In this document: one piece after another, positions 1-8,747 of the stretch | How positions within the stretch are numbered: position 1 is the first letter of the stretch | How the letters are laid out: every line of letters begins with the position of its first letter | DNA from: JAGVSV01 sp050952845 | GTDB taxonomy: Bacteria > Bacillota > Clostridia > Christensenellales > Aristaeellaceae | Length of the DNA: 64,000 nt | Assembly (NCBI GenBank): GCA_050952845.1 | Contig: JBMNLP010000001.1 | Coordinates: forward strand, 124,001 to 188,000 | Direction of reading: 5' to 3' | Notes under the pieces: model-generated | What the model was told of the DNA's origin: nothing | Database searches by the model: none | The model's input: the letters and a program-made list of their open reading frames with translations, nothing else | Translations under genes and position numbers: made by a program

Positions 1-2216
1 GGCAGCGTAAGGCCGGTCAGTCTGCAGTTGCAAAACGCGCTGTCTCCGATGCTTTGCAGCCCCTCAGGCAGCGTAAGGCCGGTCAGTCTTAAGCAGTTGC
101 AAAACGCCCTGTCTCCGATGCTTTGCAGCCCCTCCGGCAGCGTAACGGCGGTTAGGCTGCCACAATCGGAAAATGCCTCTTTTCCGATGCTTTGCAGCCC
201 CTCCGGCAGCGTAACGGCGGTCAGGCTGGAGCAATTGTAAAACGCCCTGTCTCCGATGCTTTGCAGTCCTTCCGGCAGCGTGATGCCGGTCAGACTTTTG
301 CATTTGTAAAACGCCCTGTCTCCGATGCTTTGCAGCCCCTCCGGCAGCGTAACGGCAGTCAGGCTGGAGCAATCATAAAACGCATTATTTCCTATTTGCA
401 GGATGCCCTCAGGCACAACGCAGGTTTCTGCACTGCTGCCATAGGGATAGCGCACCAGGCGCTTCTCACCTTTGTCGATCAGCATGCCGTCCACCAGGGC
501 AAAGCGCGGATGATCCGGTGAGAGCAACAGCTCGGCTTTTGTATAAACAAAAGGATTGTCGCCCATGGTTTTTAGGCTGTCCGGCAGCGTGATGCCGGTC
601 AGACTTTCGCAAGAGTAAAATGCCCCGTCTCCGATGCTTTGCAGCCCCTCCGGCAGCGTGATGCCGGTCAGACTTTTGCACCGGGAAAACGCGCTGTCTC
701 CGATGCGCTGCATTCCTTCCGGCAGGCTGACACCAATCAAACTGTCACGATAGTAAAACGCTTCTGCTCCAATTTCGACCACGGGGTATCCGTCTACCTT
801 GTCCGGCACCGTCAGTTCCCGGTAATAACCGCTGTACCCTGTGATGACGGCTTCGCCGCTATCGTTGAGGGTATAGGTAAAGTCACCGCTTACGCGTTCC
901 TCAGGTTCCCCGCTCGTAGCTACAGGAATCTGGTTGTCGTTCGCATAGGCGGCGCCTATGCTGTTCGGCGCCACGGTGAGGGTGAGCAACGGACAATTGT
1001 CAAAAGCATCCGATCTGATCGTTATCACAGAGGCAGGGATATTAAGGCTGGTCAGGTTGTTGCAAGAGGAAAACGCCCCGTCTCCGATGCTTTGCAGCCC
1101 CTTGGGCAGCGTGATGCCGGTCAGGCTGTCGCACCATGAAAACGCCCTGTTTCCTATATGCAGGATGCCTTCCGGCACCACGCAGGTTTCCGTCCGGCTG
1201 CCATAGGGATAGCACACCAGGCGCTTCGAGCTTTTGTCGATCAACATGCCGTCCACCAGGGCAAAGCGCGGATGATCCGGTGAGAGTCGCAATTCAGCTT
1301 TTGTACGAACAAAAGGATTATCGCCCATGGTTTCCACGCTGTCCGGCAGCGTCATGCCGGTCAGGTTGTTGCAAGAGGAAAACGCCCCGACGCCAATGCT
1401 TTGCAGCCCCTCCGGCAGCGTCATGCTGGTCAGGCTGTCACAAGAGAAAAACGCATAGTCTCCAATGCTTTGCAGCCCCTTGGGCAGCGTGATGCCGGTC
1501 AGGCTGTCGCAAAAGGAAAACACCTCGTCCCCGATGCTTTGCAGCCCCTCCGGCAGCGTAATGCCGGTCAGGCTGTCGCACCATGAAAACGCCCTGTTTC
1601 CTATATGCAGGATGCCTTCCGGCACCACGCAGGTTTCCGCCCGGCTGCCATAGGGATAGCACACCAGGCGCTTCAAGCCTTTGTCGATCAGCATGCCATC
1701 CACCAGGACAAAGCGCGGATGATCCGGTGAGAGCGACAGCTCAGCTTGTGTACCCGTAAAGGGATTGTCGCCCATGGCTTTTAGGCTGTCCGGCAGCGTA
1801 ACGGCGGTCAGGCTGGAGCAACCGGAAAACGCGCTGTCTCCGATGCTTTGCAGCCCCTCAGGCAGCGTAACGGCGGTCAGGCTGGAGCAAAGGGAAAACG
1901 CATCGCTTTCGATGCTTTGCAGCCCCTCGGGCAGCGTAACGGTGGTCAGTTTGTAGCGCCAGTAAAATGCTCTTGCCCCGATTTCGGTCACGGGGTATTC
2001 GTCCACCTTTTCCGGCACCGTCAGTTCCGGGTCATTCCCGCTGTACCCTGTGATGACAGCTTCGCCGCTGTCGTTGAGGGTATAGGTAAAGTCACCGCAT
2101 ACGCGTTCCTCAGGTTCCCCGTTTCCAGCTGCCCTGGCGGTGTTTCCCTGAACGGCGCAGCCTGTTATCAGCAGCGCTGCTGCCAAAAGCCAAATCCAAA
2201 GTTTTTTCATGATCAT
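1..2216 (-). CDS. BspA-like leucine-rich-repeat lipoprotein, double-length, partial (runs off left edge)
   Basis: An open frame of 738 codons runs from ATG at 2216 to the window edge with no stop. It opens with MIMKKLWIWLLAAALLITGC, a lipoprotein signal with lipobox ITGC (Cys20), behind an AGGAGG ribosome site. LRR_5/BspA-type repeats of the form ITLPEGLQSIGDxAFxxC follow. A non-LRR insert with the core SPDHPRFALVDGMLIDK recurs at least three times. Near 955-890 the C-terminal cap seen at the end of the two neighbouring paralogs (LTLTVAPNSIGAAYANDNQIP) is followed in frame by VATSGEPEERVSGDFTYTL, the N-terminal segment that normally follows the lipobox. The protein is therefore two paralogs fused head to tail without an internal signal peptide. 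Such proteins are usually surface adhesins; that role is inferred. The 3' end lies outside the window. Confidence 0.85.
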   Translation of the reverse strand, partial: MIMKKLWIWLLAAALLITGCAVQGNTARAAGNGEPEERVCGDFTYTLNDSGEAVITGYSGNDPELTVPEKVDEYPVTEIGARAFYWRYKLTTVTLPEGLQSIESDAFSLCSSLTAVTLPEGLQSIGDSAFSGCSSLTAVTLPDSLKAMGDNPFTGTQAELSLSPDHPRFVLVDGMLIDKGLKRLVCYPYGSRAETCVVPEGILHIGNRAFSWCDSLTGITLPEGLQSIGDEVFSFCDSLTGITLPKGLQSIGDYAFFSCDSLTSMTLPEGLQSIGVGAFSSCNNLTGMTLPDSVETMGDNPFVRTKAELRLSPDHPRFALVDGMLIDKSSKRLVCYPYGSRTETCVVPEGILHIGNRAFSWCDSLTGITLPKGLQSIGDGAFSSCNNLTSLNIPASVITIRSDAFDNCPLLTLTVAPNSIGAAYANDNQIPVATSGEPEERVSGDFTYTLNDSGEAVITGYSGYYRELTVPDKVDGYPVVEIGAEAFYYRDSLIGVSLPEGMQRIGDSAFSRCKSLTGITLPEGLQSIGDGAFYSCESLTGITLPDSLKTMGDNPFVYTKAELLLSPDHPRFALVDGMLIDKGEKRLVRYPYGSSAETCVVPEGILQIGNNAFYDCSSLTAVTLPEGLQSIGDRAFYKCKSLTGITLPEGLQSIGDRAFYNCSSLTAVTLPEGLQSIGKEAFSDCGSLTAVTLPEGLQSIGDRAFCNCLRLTGLTLPEGLQSIGDSAFCNCRLTGLTL

Positions 2217-2244
2217 CCCTCCTGAAAAAGGTTATGCTGCATAC

Positions 2245-2273
2245 AACATACGGGGATCACCCGGCGGCGTCAA
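2245..2273 (-). promoter_or_regulatory. Promoter of the leftmost LRR gene
   Basis: On the minus strand there is a -35 TTGACG (2273-2268), a 17-base spacer and a -10 TATGTT (2250-2245). It lies 29 bases upstream of the start at 2216. The element and its surroundings are repeated almost exactly in front of the other two LRR genes. Confidence 0.7.
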
Positions 2274-2286
2274 GGGCGCAACGCAA

Positions 2287-2338
2287 GGCGATCGTTTACG
2301 ATCGTTTACGGATCGCCCTGACACGCTGTTCCCGGGAA
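2287..2338. promoter_or_regulatory. Conserved palindromes upstream of LRR promoter
   Basis: This stretch holds a 7-bp stem GGCGATC (2287-2293) / GATCGCC (2311-2317) enclosing two copies of ATCGTTTACG. It also holds the palindrome TTCCCGGGAA (2329-2338). The equivalent region at 4703-4758 keeps both structures with compensating base changes. There is no U-tract, so an intrinsic terminator is unlikely. A regulator-binding site or processed RNA structure just upstream of the -35 fits better; the function is inferred. Confidence 0.45.
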
Positions 2339-2368
2339 GCAACGATGTTTGATGCTGTATCATCTGCC

Positions 2369-4642
2369 CTACTCGGCATAGACGAAGGGGATCTGGTTGT
2401 CGTTCGCATAGGCGGCGCCTATGCTGTTCGGCGCCACGGTGAGGGTGAGCGACGGGCAGCCGTCAAAAGCTTCCCCTTCGATGGTTGTTACAGAGGCGGG
2501 GATATTGAGGTGGGTTAGATTTGTGCATTTGTAAAATGCCCAAGTTCCGATACTTTGCAGCCCTTCCGGCAGCGTAATGTCGGTCAAGTTTTCACAATAC
2601 ATAAACGCCCTAGGTCCTACATGCAGGATGCCTTCCGGCACCACGCAGGTTTTTGCACTGCCGCTATAGGGATAGCACACCAGGCGCCTATCGCCTTTTT
2701 CGATCAACATGCCGTCTATCAAGGCAAAGCGCGGATGATCCGGTGAGAGCAGCAGCTCGGCATTTGTACGAACAAAAGGATTGTCGCCCATGGCTTTTAG
2801 GCTGTCCGGCAGCGTCATGCTGGTCAGGTTGTTGCAAGAGGAAAACGCCCCGACGCCGATGCTTTGCAGTCCCTCAGGCAGCATCATGCCGGTCAGGCTG
2901 TCACAACCGTAAAACGCGCTGCCTCCGATGCTTTGCAGCCCCTCAGGCAGCGTGATACTGGTCAGGCTGTTGCAAAAGGAAAACGCCTGGTCACCAATGC
3001 TTTGCAGCCCCTCCGGCAGCGTTATGCCGGTCAGACTTTTGCACCGGTAAAACGCCCCGTTTCCGATGCTTTGCAGCCCCTTAGGCAGCGTGATGCCGGT
3101 CAGGCTTTCGCAACCGGCAAACGCGCTGTTTCCTATTTGCAGGATGCCCTCCGGCACCACGCAGTTTTCTGCCAGATCACCATAAGAATAGCACACCAGG
3201 CGCTTCTCGCCCTTGTCGATCAGCATGCCGTCCACCAGGGCAAAGCGCGGATGATCCGGTGAGAGCGACAGCTCGGTTTTTGTACGCTCAAAGGGACTAT
3301 CGCCCATGGTTTCCAAGCTGTCCGGCAGCGTGATGCCGGTCAGGCTGTCGCACCATGAAAACGCGCTGTCTCCGATGCTTTGCAGTCCCTCCGGCAGCGC
3401 GATACTGGTCAGGCTGTTGCAAAGGAAAAACGCGTCGTCTCCGATACTTTGCAGCCCCTCCGGTAACGTGATGTCGGTCAGGCTGGAGCAATCGGAAAAC
3501 GCGCTGTCTCCGATGCTTTGCAGTCCCTCGGGCAGCGTGATGCCGGTTAGGCTGAAACAATAGCCAAATGACTCGTTTCCAATGCATTGCAGCCCCTCGG
3601 GCAGCGTGATGTAGATCAGGCTGCTACAAGAGGAAAATGCCCTGTCTCCGATGCTTTGCAGCCCTTCCGGCAGCGTGATGCCGGTCAGGCTGTCGCACCA
3701 TGAAAACGCCCTGTCTCCTATTTGCAGGATGCCCTCTGGCACTACGCAGGTTTCTGCCCGGCTGCCATAGGGATAGCACACCAGGCGCTTCGAGTCCTTG
3801 TCGATCAGCATGCCGTCCACCAGGGCAAAGCGCGGATGATCCGGTGAGAGTCGCAATTCAGCTTTTGTATGCTCAAAGGGATTGTCGCCCATGGTTTCCA
3901 GGCTGTCCGGCAGCGTGATGCCAGTCAGGCTGTCGCACCATGAAAACGCCCTGTCTCCGATGCTTTGCAGCCCTTCCGGCGGTGCGATATTGGTCAGGTT
4001 TTTGCAATCGCTAAATGCCCTGTCTCCGATGCTTTGCAGCTCCTCAGGCAACGTGATGCCGGCCAGACTGTCACAATCGGAAAACGCCCAATTTCCTATA
4101 TGCAGGATGTCTTCCGGCACCATGCAGGTTTCTGCCAGGCTGCTATAGGGATAGCACACCAGGCGCTTTGAGCCCTTGTCGATCAGCATGCCGTCCACCA
4201 GGGCAAAGCGCGGATGATCCGGTGAGAGTCGCAATTCAGCTTTTGTACGCTCAAAGGGATTGTCGCCCATGGCTTTTAGGCTGTTCGGCAACGTGATGTC
4301 GGTCAGGCTGTAGCAAGAGGAAAACGCCCTGTCTCCGATGCTTTGCAGCCCCTCAGGCAGCGTGATGCCGGTCAGGTAGCTGCAACCGGAAAACGCTTCT
4401 GCCCCAATTTCAGCCACGGGGTATTCGTCCACCTTGTCCGGCACCGTCAGTTCCGGGTCACCGCCGCTGTACCCTGTGATGACGGCTTCGCCGCTGTCGT
4501 TGAGGGTATAGGTAAAGTCACCGCTTACGCATTCTTCAGGTTCCCCGCTGCCCGATGTCCTGGCGGTGTTTTCCTGAACGGCGCAGCCTGTTATCAGCAG
4601 CGCTGTGGCTAAAAGCCAAATCCACAGTTTTTTCATGATCAT
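2369..4642 (-). CDS. BspA-like leucine-rich-repeat lipoprotein
   Basis: This 757-residue protein starts at ATG 4642, behind an AGGAGG site. A lipoprotein signal with lipobox ITGC (Cys20) predicts export and anchoring to the membrane outer face. Residues about 35-70 form the short GDFTYTLNDSGEAVITGYSG lead-in, followed by LRR_5/BspA-type repeats (GLQSIGDxAFxxCxSLTxITLPE) to near residue 725. Four copies of the insert containing SPDHPRFALVDGMLI interrupt the repeats. The C-terminal cap ends in IPFVYAE. BspA-family LRR proteins are usually surface adhesins or ligand-binding proteins; the ligand here is unknown. Nucleotide identity with the two flanking paralogs is very high, so gene conversion and assembly collapse are both plausible. 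Confidence 0.85.
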   Translation of the reverse strand: MIMKKLWIWLLATALLITGCAVQENTARTSGSGEPEECVSGDFTYTLNDSGEAVITGYSGGDPELTVPDKVDEYPVAEIGAEAFSGCSYLTGITLPEGLQSIGDRAFSSCYSLTDITLPNSLKAMGDNPFERTKAELRLSPDHPRFALVDGMLIDKGSKRLVCYPYSSLAETCMVPEDILHIGNWAFSDCDSLAGITLPEELQSIGDRAFSDCKNLTNIAPPEGLQSIGDRAFSWCDSLTGITLPDSLETMGDNPFEHTKAELRLSPDHPRFALVDGMLIDKDSKRLVCYPYGSRAETCVVPEGILQIGDRAFSWCDSLTGITLPEGLQSIGDRAFSSCSSLIYITLPEGLQCIGNESFGYCFSLTGITLPEGLQSIGDSAFSDCSSLTDITLPEGLQSIGDDAFFLCNSLTSIALPEGLQSIGDSAFSWCDSLTGITLPDSLETMGDSPFERTKTELSLSPDHPRFALVDGMLIDKGEKRLVCYSYGDLAENCVVPEGILQIGNSAFAGCESLTGITLPKGLQSIGNGAFYRCKSLTGITLPEGLQSIGDQAFSFCNSLTSITLPEGLQSIGGSAFYGCDSLTGMMLPEGLQSIGVGAFSSCNNLTSMTLPDSLKAMGDNPFVRTNAELLLSPDHPRFALIDGMLIEKGDRRLVCYPYSGSAKTCVVPEGILHVGPRAFMYCENLTDITLPEGLQSIGTWAFYKCTNLTHLNIPASVTTIEGEAFDGCPSLTLTVAPNSIGAAYANDNQIPFVYAE

Positions 4643-4670
4643 TCCTCCTGAAAAAGGTTATGCTGCATAC

Positions 4671-4700
4671 AATATACGAGGATCACCCGGCGGGTTGCAA
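4671..4700 (-). promoter_or_regulatory. Promoter of middle LRR gene
   Basis: On the minus strand there is a -35 TTGCAA (4700-4695), an 18-base spacer and a -10 TATATT (4676-4671), 29 bases upstream of the start at 4642. The -35 and spacer differ slightly from the other two LRR promoters. Confidence 0.65.
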
Positions 4701-4702
4701 CA

Positions 4703-4758
4703 CAGGGCAATCGTTTACGAATCGTTTACGGATTGCCCTGACACGCTGCTCCCGGGAG
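4703..4758. promoter_or_regulatory. Conserved palindromes upstream of LRR promoter (second copy)
   Basis: A perfect 10-bp stem CAGGGCAATC (4703-4712) / GATTGCCCTG (4731-4740) encloses direct repeats of TCGTTTACGA, and the palindrome CTCCCGGGAG lies at 4749-4758. Compared with 2287-2338, C-G pairs have become T-A pairs and the reverse, while the pairing is kept. Confidence 0.5.
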
Positions 4759-4788
4759 GTAACGATGCTTTATGCTGTATCATATGCC

Positions 4789-6237
4789 CTACTCGGCATA
4801 GACGAAAGGAATGCCATTGTCGTTCGCATAGGCGGCGCCTATGCTGTTCGGCGCCACGGTGAGGGTGAGCGACGGGCAATTGTCAAAAGCATCTGGTTTG
4901 ATGACTGTCACGGAGGCAGGAATGCTTAGGCTGGTTAGGCGTGCGCAGTCGCTAAACGCCCAGCCTCCGATGCTTTGCAGCCCTTCAGGTAGCGTGATGC
5001 TGGTCAGGTTGGAGCAATAGGAAAACGCCTCGTCTCCGATGCTTTGTAGTCCCTTAGGCAGCGTGATGCCGGTCAGGCTGTCGCAATAGGAAAACGCCCA
5101 GTTTCCTATATGCAGGATGCCTTCCGGCACCACGCAGGTTTCCGCCCGGCTGCCATAAGGATAACATACCAGGCGCTTCTCTTCTTTATCGATCAGCATG
5201 CCGTCCACCAGGGCAAAGCGCGGATGATCCGGTGAGAGCGACAGCTCGGTTTTTGTACGCTCAAAGGGATTATCGCCCATGGTTTCCAAGCTGTCCGGCA
5301 GCGTGATGCCGGTCAGGCTGTCGCACCATGAAAACGCCCTGTCTCCGATGCTTTGCAGCCCTTCCGGCAGCGTGATGCCGGTCAGGCTGTAGCAACATAA
5401 AAACGCCCAGTCTCCAATACTTTGCAGCCCCTCCGGCAGCGCGATATTGGTCAGGTTTCTGCAATAGCTAAACGCGTCGTTTCCGATGCTTTGCAGTCCC
5501 TCCGGCAGCGCGATACTGGTCAGGCTGCTGCAAAGGAAAAACGCGTCGTTTCCGATGCTTTGCAGCCCCTCAGGCAGCGTAATGCCGGTCAGGCTGGAGC
5601 AGGAGGAAAACGCGCTGTCTCCTATTTGCAGGATGCCCTCCGGCACCACGCAAGTTTCTGCCCGGCTGCCATAGGGATAGCACACTAGGCACTTCTCGCC
5701 CTTGTGGATCAGCATGCCGTCCACCAGGGCAAAGTGCGGATGATCCGGTGAGAGCAGCAGCTCGGCTTTTGTACGCTCAAAGGGATTATCGCCCATGGTT
5801 TTCAAACTATCGGGCAGCGTAATACCGGTCAGGCTGATACAGCCGTGAAACGCCCCGTCTCCGATGTTTTGCAGTCCCTCGGGCAGCGTGATGCCGGTCA
5901 AGCTTTCGCATTCGAAAAACGCGCGGTCTCCGATGCGCTGCAGTCCCTCGGGCAGCGTGATGCCGGTCAGGTTGTAGCAAAAAGAAAACGCTTCTGCTCC
6001 AATTTCAGCCACGGGGTATCCGTCTACCTTGTCCGGCACCGTCAGTTCCCGGTCACCGCCGCTGTACCTTGTGATGACGGCTTCGCCGCTGTCGTTGAGG
6101 GTATAGGTAAAATAGCCGCTGACGCGTTCCTCAGGTTCCCCGTTTCCCGCTGCCCTGGCGGTGTTTCCCTGAACGGCGCAGCCTGTTATCAGCAGCGCTG
6201 CGGCTAAAAGCCAAGTCCATAGTTTTTTCATGATCAT
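4789..6237 (-). CDS. BspA-like leucine-rich-repeat lipoprotein (short paralog)
   Basis: This 482-residue protein is the first of the three in transcription order. It has the same lipoprotein signal (lipobox ITGC, Cys20), the same lead-in, LRR_5/BspA repeats and the same C-terminal cap ending IPFVYAE as its neighbours. Only two SPDHP-type inserts are present against four in the 757-residue paralog, so length differences arise from whole-cassette gain or loss. Export and surface anchoring follow from the signal; adhesion is the usual family role and is inferred here. Confidence 0.85.
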   Translation of the reverse strand: MIMKKLWTWLLAAALLITGCAVQGNTARAAGNGEPEERVSGYFTYTLNDSGEAVITRYSGGDRELTVPDKVDGYPVAEIGAEAFSFCYNLTGITLPEGLQRIGDRAFFECESLTGITLPEGLQNIGDGAFHGCISLTGITLPDSLKTMGDNPFERTKAELLLSPDHPHFALVDGMLIHKGEKCLVCYPYGSRAETCVVPEGILQIGDSAFSSCSSLTGITLPEGLQSIGNDAFFLCSSLTSIALPEGLQSIGNDAFSYCRNLTNIALPEGLQSIGDWAFLCCYSLTGITLPEGLQSIGDRAFSWCDSLTGITLPDSLETMGDNPFERTKTELSLSPDHPRFALVDGMLIDKEEKRLVCYPYGSRAETCVVPEGILHIGNWAFSYCDSLTGITLPKGLQSIGDEAFSYCSNLTSITLPEGLQSIGGWAFSDCARLTSLSIPASVTVIKPDAFDNCPSLTLTVAPNSIGAAYANDNGIPFVYAE

Positions 6238-6265
6238 TCCTCCTGAAAAATGTTATGCTGCATAC

Positions 6266-6294
6266 AATATACGGGGATCGCCCGGCGGCGTCAA
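6266..6294 (-). promoter_or_regulatory. Promoter of first LRR gene
   Basis: On the minus strand there is a -35 TTGACG (6294-6289), a 17-base spacer and a -10 TATATT (6271-6266), 29 bases upstream of the start at 6237. The palindrome pair found in the two LRR intergenic gaps is absent here. Confidence 0.75.
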
Positions 6295-6314
6295 GGGGAT
6301 GCGGCGTGCCTTTC

Positions 6315-6344
6315 TTGAACGCCATCAGCCAATCGATGTATAAT
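6315..6344 (+). promoter_or_regulatory. Promoter of the nfnA-nfnB pair
   Basis: There is a -35 TTGAAC (6315-6320), an 18-base spacer and a consensus -10 TATAAT (6339-6344). It is divergent from the LRR promoter and 47 bases upstream of the ATG at 6392. Confidence 0.75.
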
Positions 6345-6391
6345 GATGCCGCGCCGCGGGGGAGCCGCGGCTGGCGGACAGGGAGGACACC

Positions 6392-7231
6392 ATGTATCGA
6401 ATACTTGAAAAGGATTATTTAAACAGCACCGTCGCCCGCATTGTGGTGGACGCGCCGCTGGTGGCCAGGAAGGCTAAACCGGGCCAGTTCATCATCCTCA
6501 GGGCCAAAGCCGACTCCAAGCGCATGCCGCTGACGGTGTCGGCGCAGAACCCGGAGCAGGGCACCGTGACGGTGATTTACCAGATCGTCGGCGCCGGCAC
6601 GATGGAGCTGGACACCCTCAGCGCCGGCGACAGCCTGCACGACTTTGTGGGCCCCCTGGGCAAGCCCAGCGACCTGGAAGGGCTTCAAAAGGCCTGCGTA
6701 GTGGGCGGCGGCGTGGGCTGCGCCATTGCCTACCCCATCGCCAGGGCGCTGCACGAACAGGGCTGCGCGGTGCACAGCGTCATCGGCTTCCGAAATAAGG
6801 ACCTGGTGCTGCTGGAGGACGAGTTCAGGGCTGTCAGCGACCAGCTGCATATCGTCACCGATGATGGCAGCTATGGCGAAAAAGGCCTGGTGACCAACGC
6901 ATTGGAAAGCCTGATACAAGCCGGCAACGCATACGACCGGGTCATCGCTATCGGCCCGCTGCCCATGATGAAGTTCGTCAGCCTGCTGACCAAAAAGCAC
7001 GGTATCCCCACCGTGGTGTCGATGAACTCGGTCATGGTGGACGGCACGGGCATGTGCGGCGGATGCCGGCTGACGGTGGGCGGCGAAATAAAATTCGCCT
7101 GCGTCGACGGGCCGGAGTTTGACGGCCACCTGGTGGACTTTGACGAGGCAGCCAGCCGCGCGCGCATGTATGAGGAATTTGAAACCCGCGCCCGCGACGA
7201 AGCCTGCCGGCTGCTGAACAGGGAGGATTGA
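6392..7231 (+). CDS. NfnA/SudB-like FAD- and NAD-binding [2Fe-2S] subunit
   Basis: This 279-residue protein belongs to the dihydroorotate dehydrogenase electron-transfer / sulfide dehydrogenase small-subunit family. An N-terminal FAD-binding beta-barrel (residues about 1-100, with PGQFIIL) precedes an NAD-binding domain with VVGGGVGCAIAYPIA. Near residue 220 the cluster motif DGTGMCGGCR, with a later Cys, marks a [2Fe-2S] site. In NfnAB the small subunit oxidises NADH and feeds electrons to ferredoxin and the large subunit. The next gene starts one base after this stop and encodes that large subunit, so the two probably form one cytoplasmic complex. A ribosome site AGGGAGG precedes the ATG. 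The subfamily is not certain, hence no symbol. Confidence 0.85.
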   Translation: MYRILEKDYLNSTVARIVVDAPLVARKAKPGQFIILRAKADSKRMPLTVSAQNPEQGTVTVIYQIVGAGTMELDTLSAGDSLHDFVGPLGKPSDLEGLQKACVVGGGVGCAIAYPIARALHEQGCAVHSVIGFRNKDLVLLEDEFRAVSDQLHIVTDDGSYGEKGLVTNALESLIQAGNAYDRVIAIGPLPMMKFVSLLTKKHGIPTVVSMNSVMVDGTGMCGGCRLTVGGEIKFACVDGPEFDGHLVDFDEAASRARMYEEFETRARDEACRLLNRED

Positions 7232-7232
7232 T

Positions 7233-8636
7233 ATGGAGCGCAACATGTCGCCCGATAAAACGCCCATGCCGGTACAGAACCCGGCCGTGCGCAGCCGCAA
7301 CTTTGACGAGGTGGCGCTGGGCTATACCCACGAGATGGCGGTCAGCGAAGCTAAGCGGTGCCTGAACTGCAGGCACAAGCCCTGCGTAGCCGGGTGCCCG
7401 GTGGGCGTTGATATTCCGGCTTTTATCGGCAAAATCGCGCAGGATGATATGGAAGGCGCCTACCTGTCGCTGCTGGCGGACAACGCTCTGCCGGCGATAT
7501 GCGGGCGCGTGTGCCCCCAGGAAAGCCAGTGCGAGGGCGTGTGCGTGCGCGGCATCAAGGGCGAAAGCGTGGCCATTGGCCGGCTGGAACGCTACGCCGC
7601 CGACTGGCACCGCCGGCACACCTGCGACATCCCGCCCCGGCCCGCCCCCAACGGCTGCCGCGTGGCGGTGATAGGCTCGGGCCCGGGCGGCCTGACCGCC
7701 GCTGGTGAGCTGGCGAAAATGGGCTACCAGGTGACGGTGTATGAGGCGCTGCACCTGCCCGGCGGCGTGCTGGCCTACGGCATCCCCGAGTTCCGGCTGC
7801 CCAAGCACATCGTGCAGAGCGAAATCGACGCCCTCCGGGACATGGGTGTCGCCATTGAAACCAACGTGGTCATCGGCAGAACGCTGACCATCGACGACCT
7901 GTTTGACATGGGCTTTGAAGCGGTGTTTGCCGGCACCGGCGCCGGGCTGCCCAGCTTCATGGGCGTGCCCGGCGAGTCGCTCAAGGGCGTGTACAGCGCC
8001 AACGAATACCTCACGCGCATCAACCTGATGAAAGCCTACCAGAAGAACAGCGCCACCCCCGTGATGATGGGCGGCCGGGTGGCCGTGGTTGGCGGCGGCA
8101 ACGTGGCCATGGACGCGGCGCGCTGCGCCATGCGGCTGGGCGCCGACGAGGTGAGTATCCTCTACCGCCGCGGCATGGAGGAGTTGCCGGCCCGCGCTGA
8201 GGAGGTGGCGCACGCGCTGGAGGAGGGCGTCCGCATCGTCACGCTGACCAGCCCGGTCTGCGTGCACGGCAACGACCGGGGCTGGGTAACCGGCATCGAA
8301 TGCACGGAAATGACCCTCGGCGAGCCCGACGCCAGCGGACGGCGCCGGCCCATTGTCAAGCCGGACAGCGCCTTCACCCTGCCGGTGGACACTGTGGTGG
8401 TAGCCATCGGCACGTCGCCCAACCCCCTGCTGCGCGCCACCACGCCCGGCCTCCGCTGTGACGAGCGTGGCCGCATCATCACCGACGAAAACGGCATGAC
8501 CTCCCGCGCAGGCGTATTCGCCGGCGGCGATGCTGTCACCGGCGCCGCCACCGTCATCCAGGCCATGGGCGCCGGCAAGCAGGCCGCCCGCGCCATGGAC
8601 CGGTACATCCGGGCAAAGCGCGGGGAAACCAAGTAG
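7233..8636 (+). CDS. gltA: NADPH-dependent glutamate synthase-like large subunit (NfnB/SudA/GltA type)
   Basis: This 467-residue flavoprotein begins with the cysteine cluster CLNCRHKPCVAGCPVGVDIP, typical of the [4Fe-4S] domain of glutamate synthase small subunit and NfnB proteins. A first dinucleotide fold (VIGSGPGGLTAAGELA) binds FAD and a second (VVGGGNVAMDAAR) binds NADP(H). The C-terminus keeps GVFAGGDAVTGAATVIQAMG. Pairing with the upstream NfnA-like protein makes an NADH-dependent ferredoxin:NADP+ oxidoreductase more likely than glutamate synthesis. Databases usually label such proteins gltA, and that label may be misleading here. A strong intrinsic terminator follows at 8679-8711. Confidence 0.85.
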   Translation: MERNMSPDKTPMPVQNPAVRSRNFDEVALGYTHEMAVSEAKRCLNCRHKPCVAGCPVGVDIPAFIGKIAQDDMEGAYLSLLADNALPAICGRVCPQESQCEGVCVRGIKGESVAIGRLERYAADWHRRHTCDIPPRPAPNGCRVAVIGSGPGGLTAAGELAKMGYQVTVYEALHLPGGVLAYGIPEFRLPKHIVQSEIDALRDMGVAIETNVVIGRTLTIDDLFDMGFEAVFAGTGAGLPSFMGVPGESLKGVYSANEYLTRINLMKAYQKNSATPVMMGGRVAVVGGGNVAMDAARCAMRLGADEVSILYRRGMEELPARAEEVAHALEEGVRIVTLTSPVCVHGNDRGWVTGIECTEMTLGEPDASGRRRPIVKPDSAFTLPVDTVVVAIGTSPNPLLRATTPGLRCDERGRIITDENGMTSRAGVFAGGDAVTGAATVIQAMGAGKQAARAMDRYIRAKRGETK

Positions 8637-8678
8637 CCATCAATCCCAAACAAACCCTGCCAGATAGCGGATGACATA

Positions 8679-8711
8679 AGCCCGGCGCACAACGCAGCGC
8701 CGGGCTTTTTT
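8679..8711 (+). terminator. Intrinsic terminator after gltA
   Basis: A perfect 10-bp stem AGCCCGGCGC / GCGCCGGGCT with an 8-base loop is followed by six T residues. Confidence 0.85.
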
Positions 8712-8747
8712 CTCCGGCAAGGAGCAGGAGCGCATCGCCAATTGGGC

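Noticed and set aside
64..3587. Arg- and Ala-rich frames in the LRR region, such as repeats of AAGGAAKHRRQGV
   Set aside because: They are out-of-frame readings of the LRR repeats and lack ribosome sites; the real frame is the continuous LRR one.
7032..8267. Long minus-strand frame opposite nfnA-gltA
   Set aside because: High-GC shadow of two clear plus-strand genes; His/Ala/Arg-rich with no motifs.
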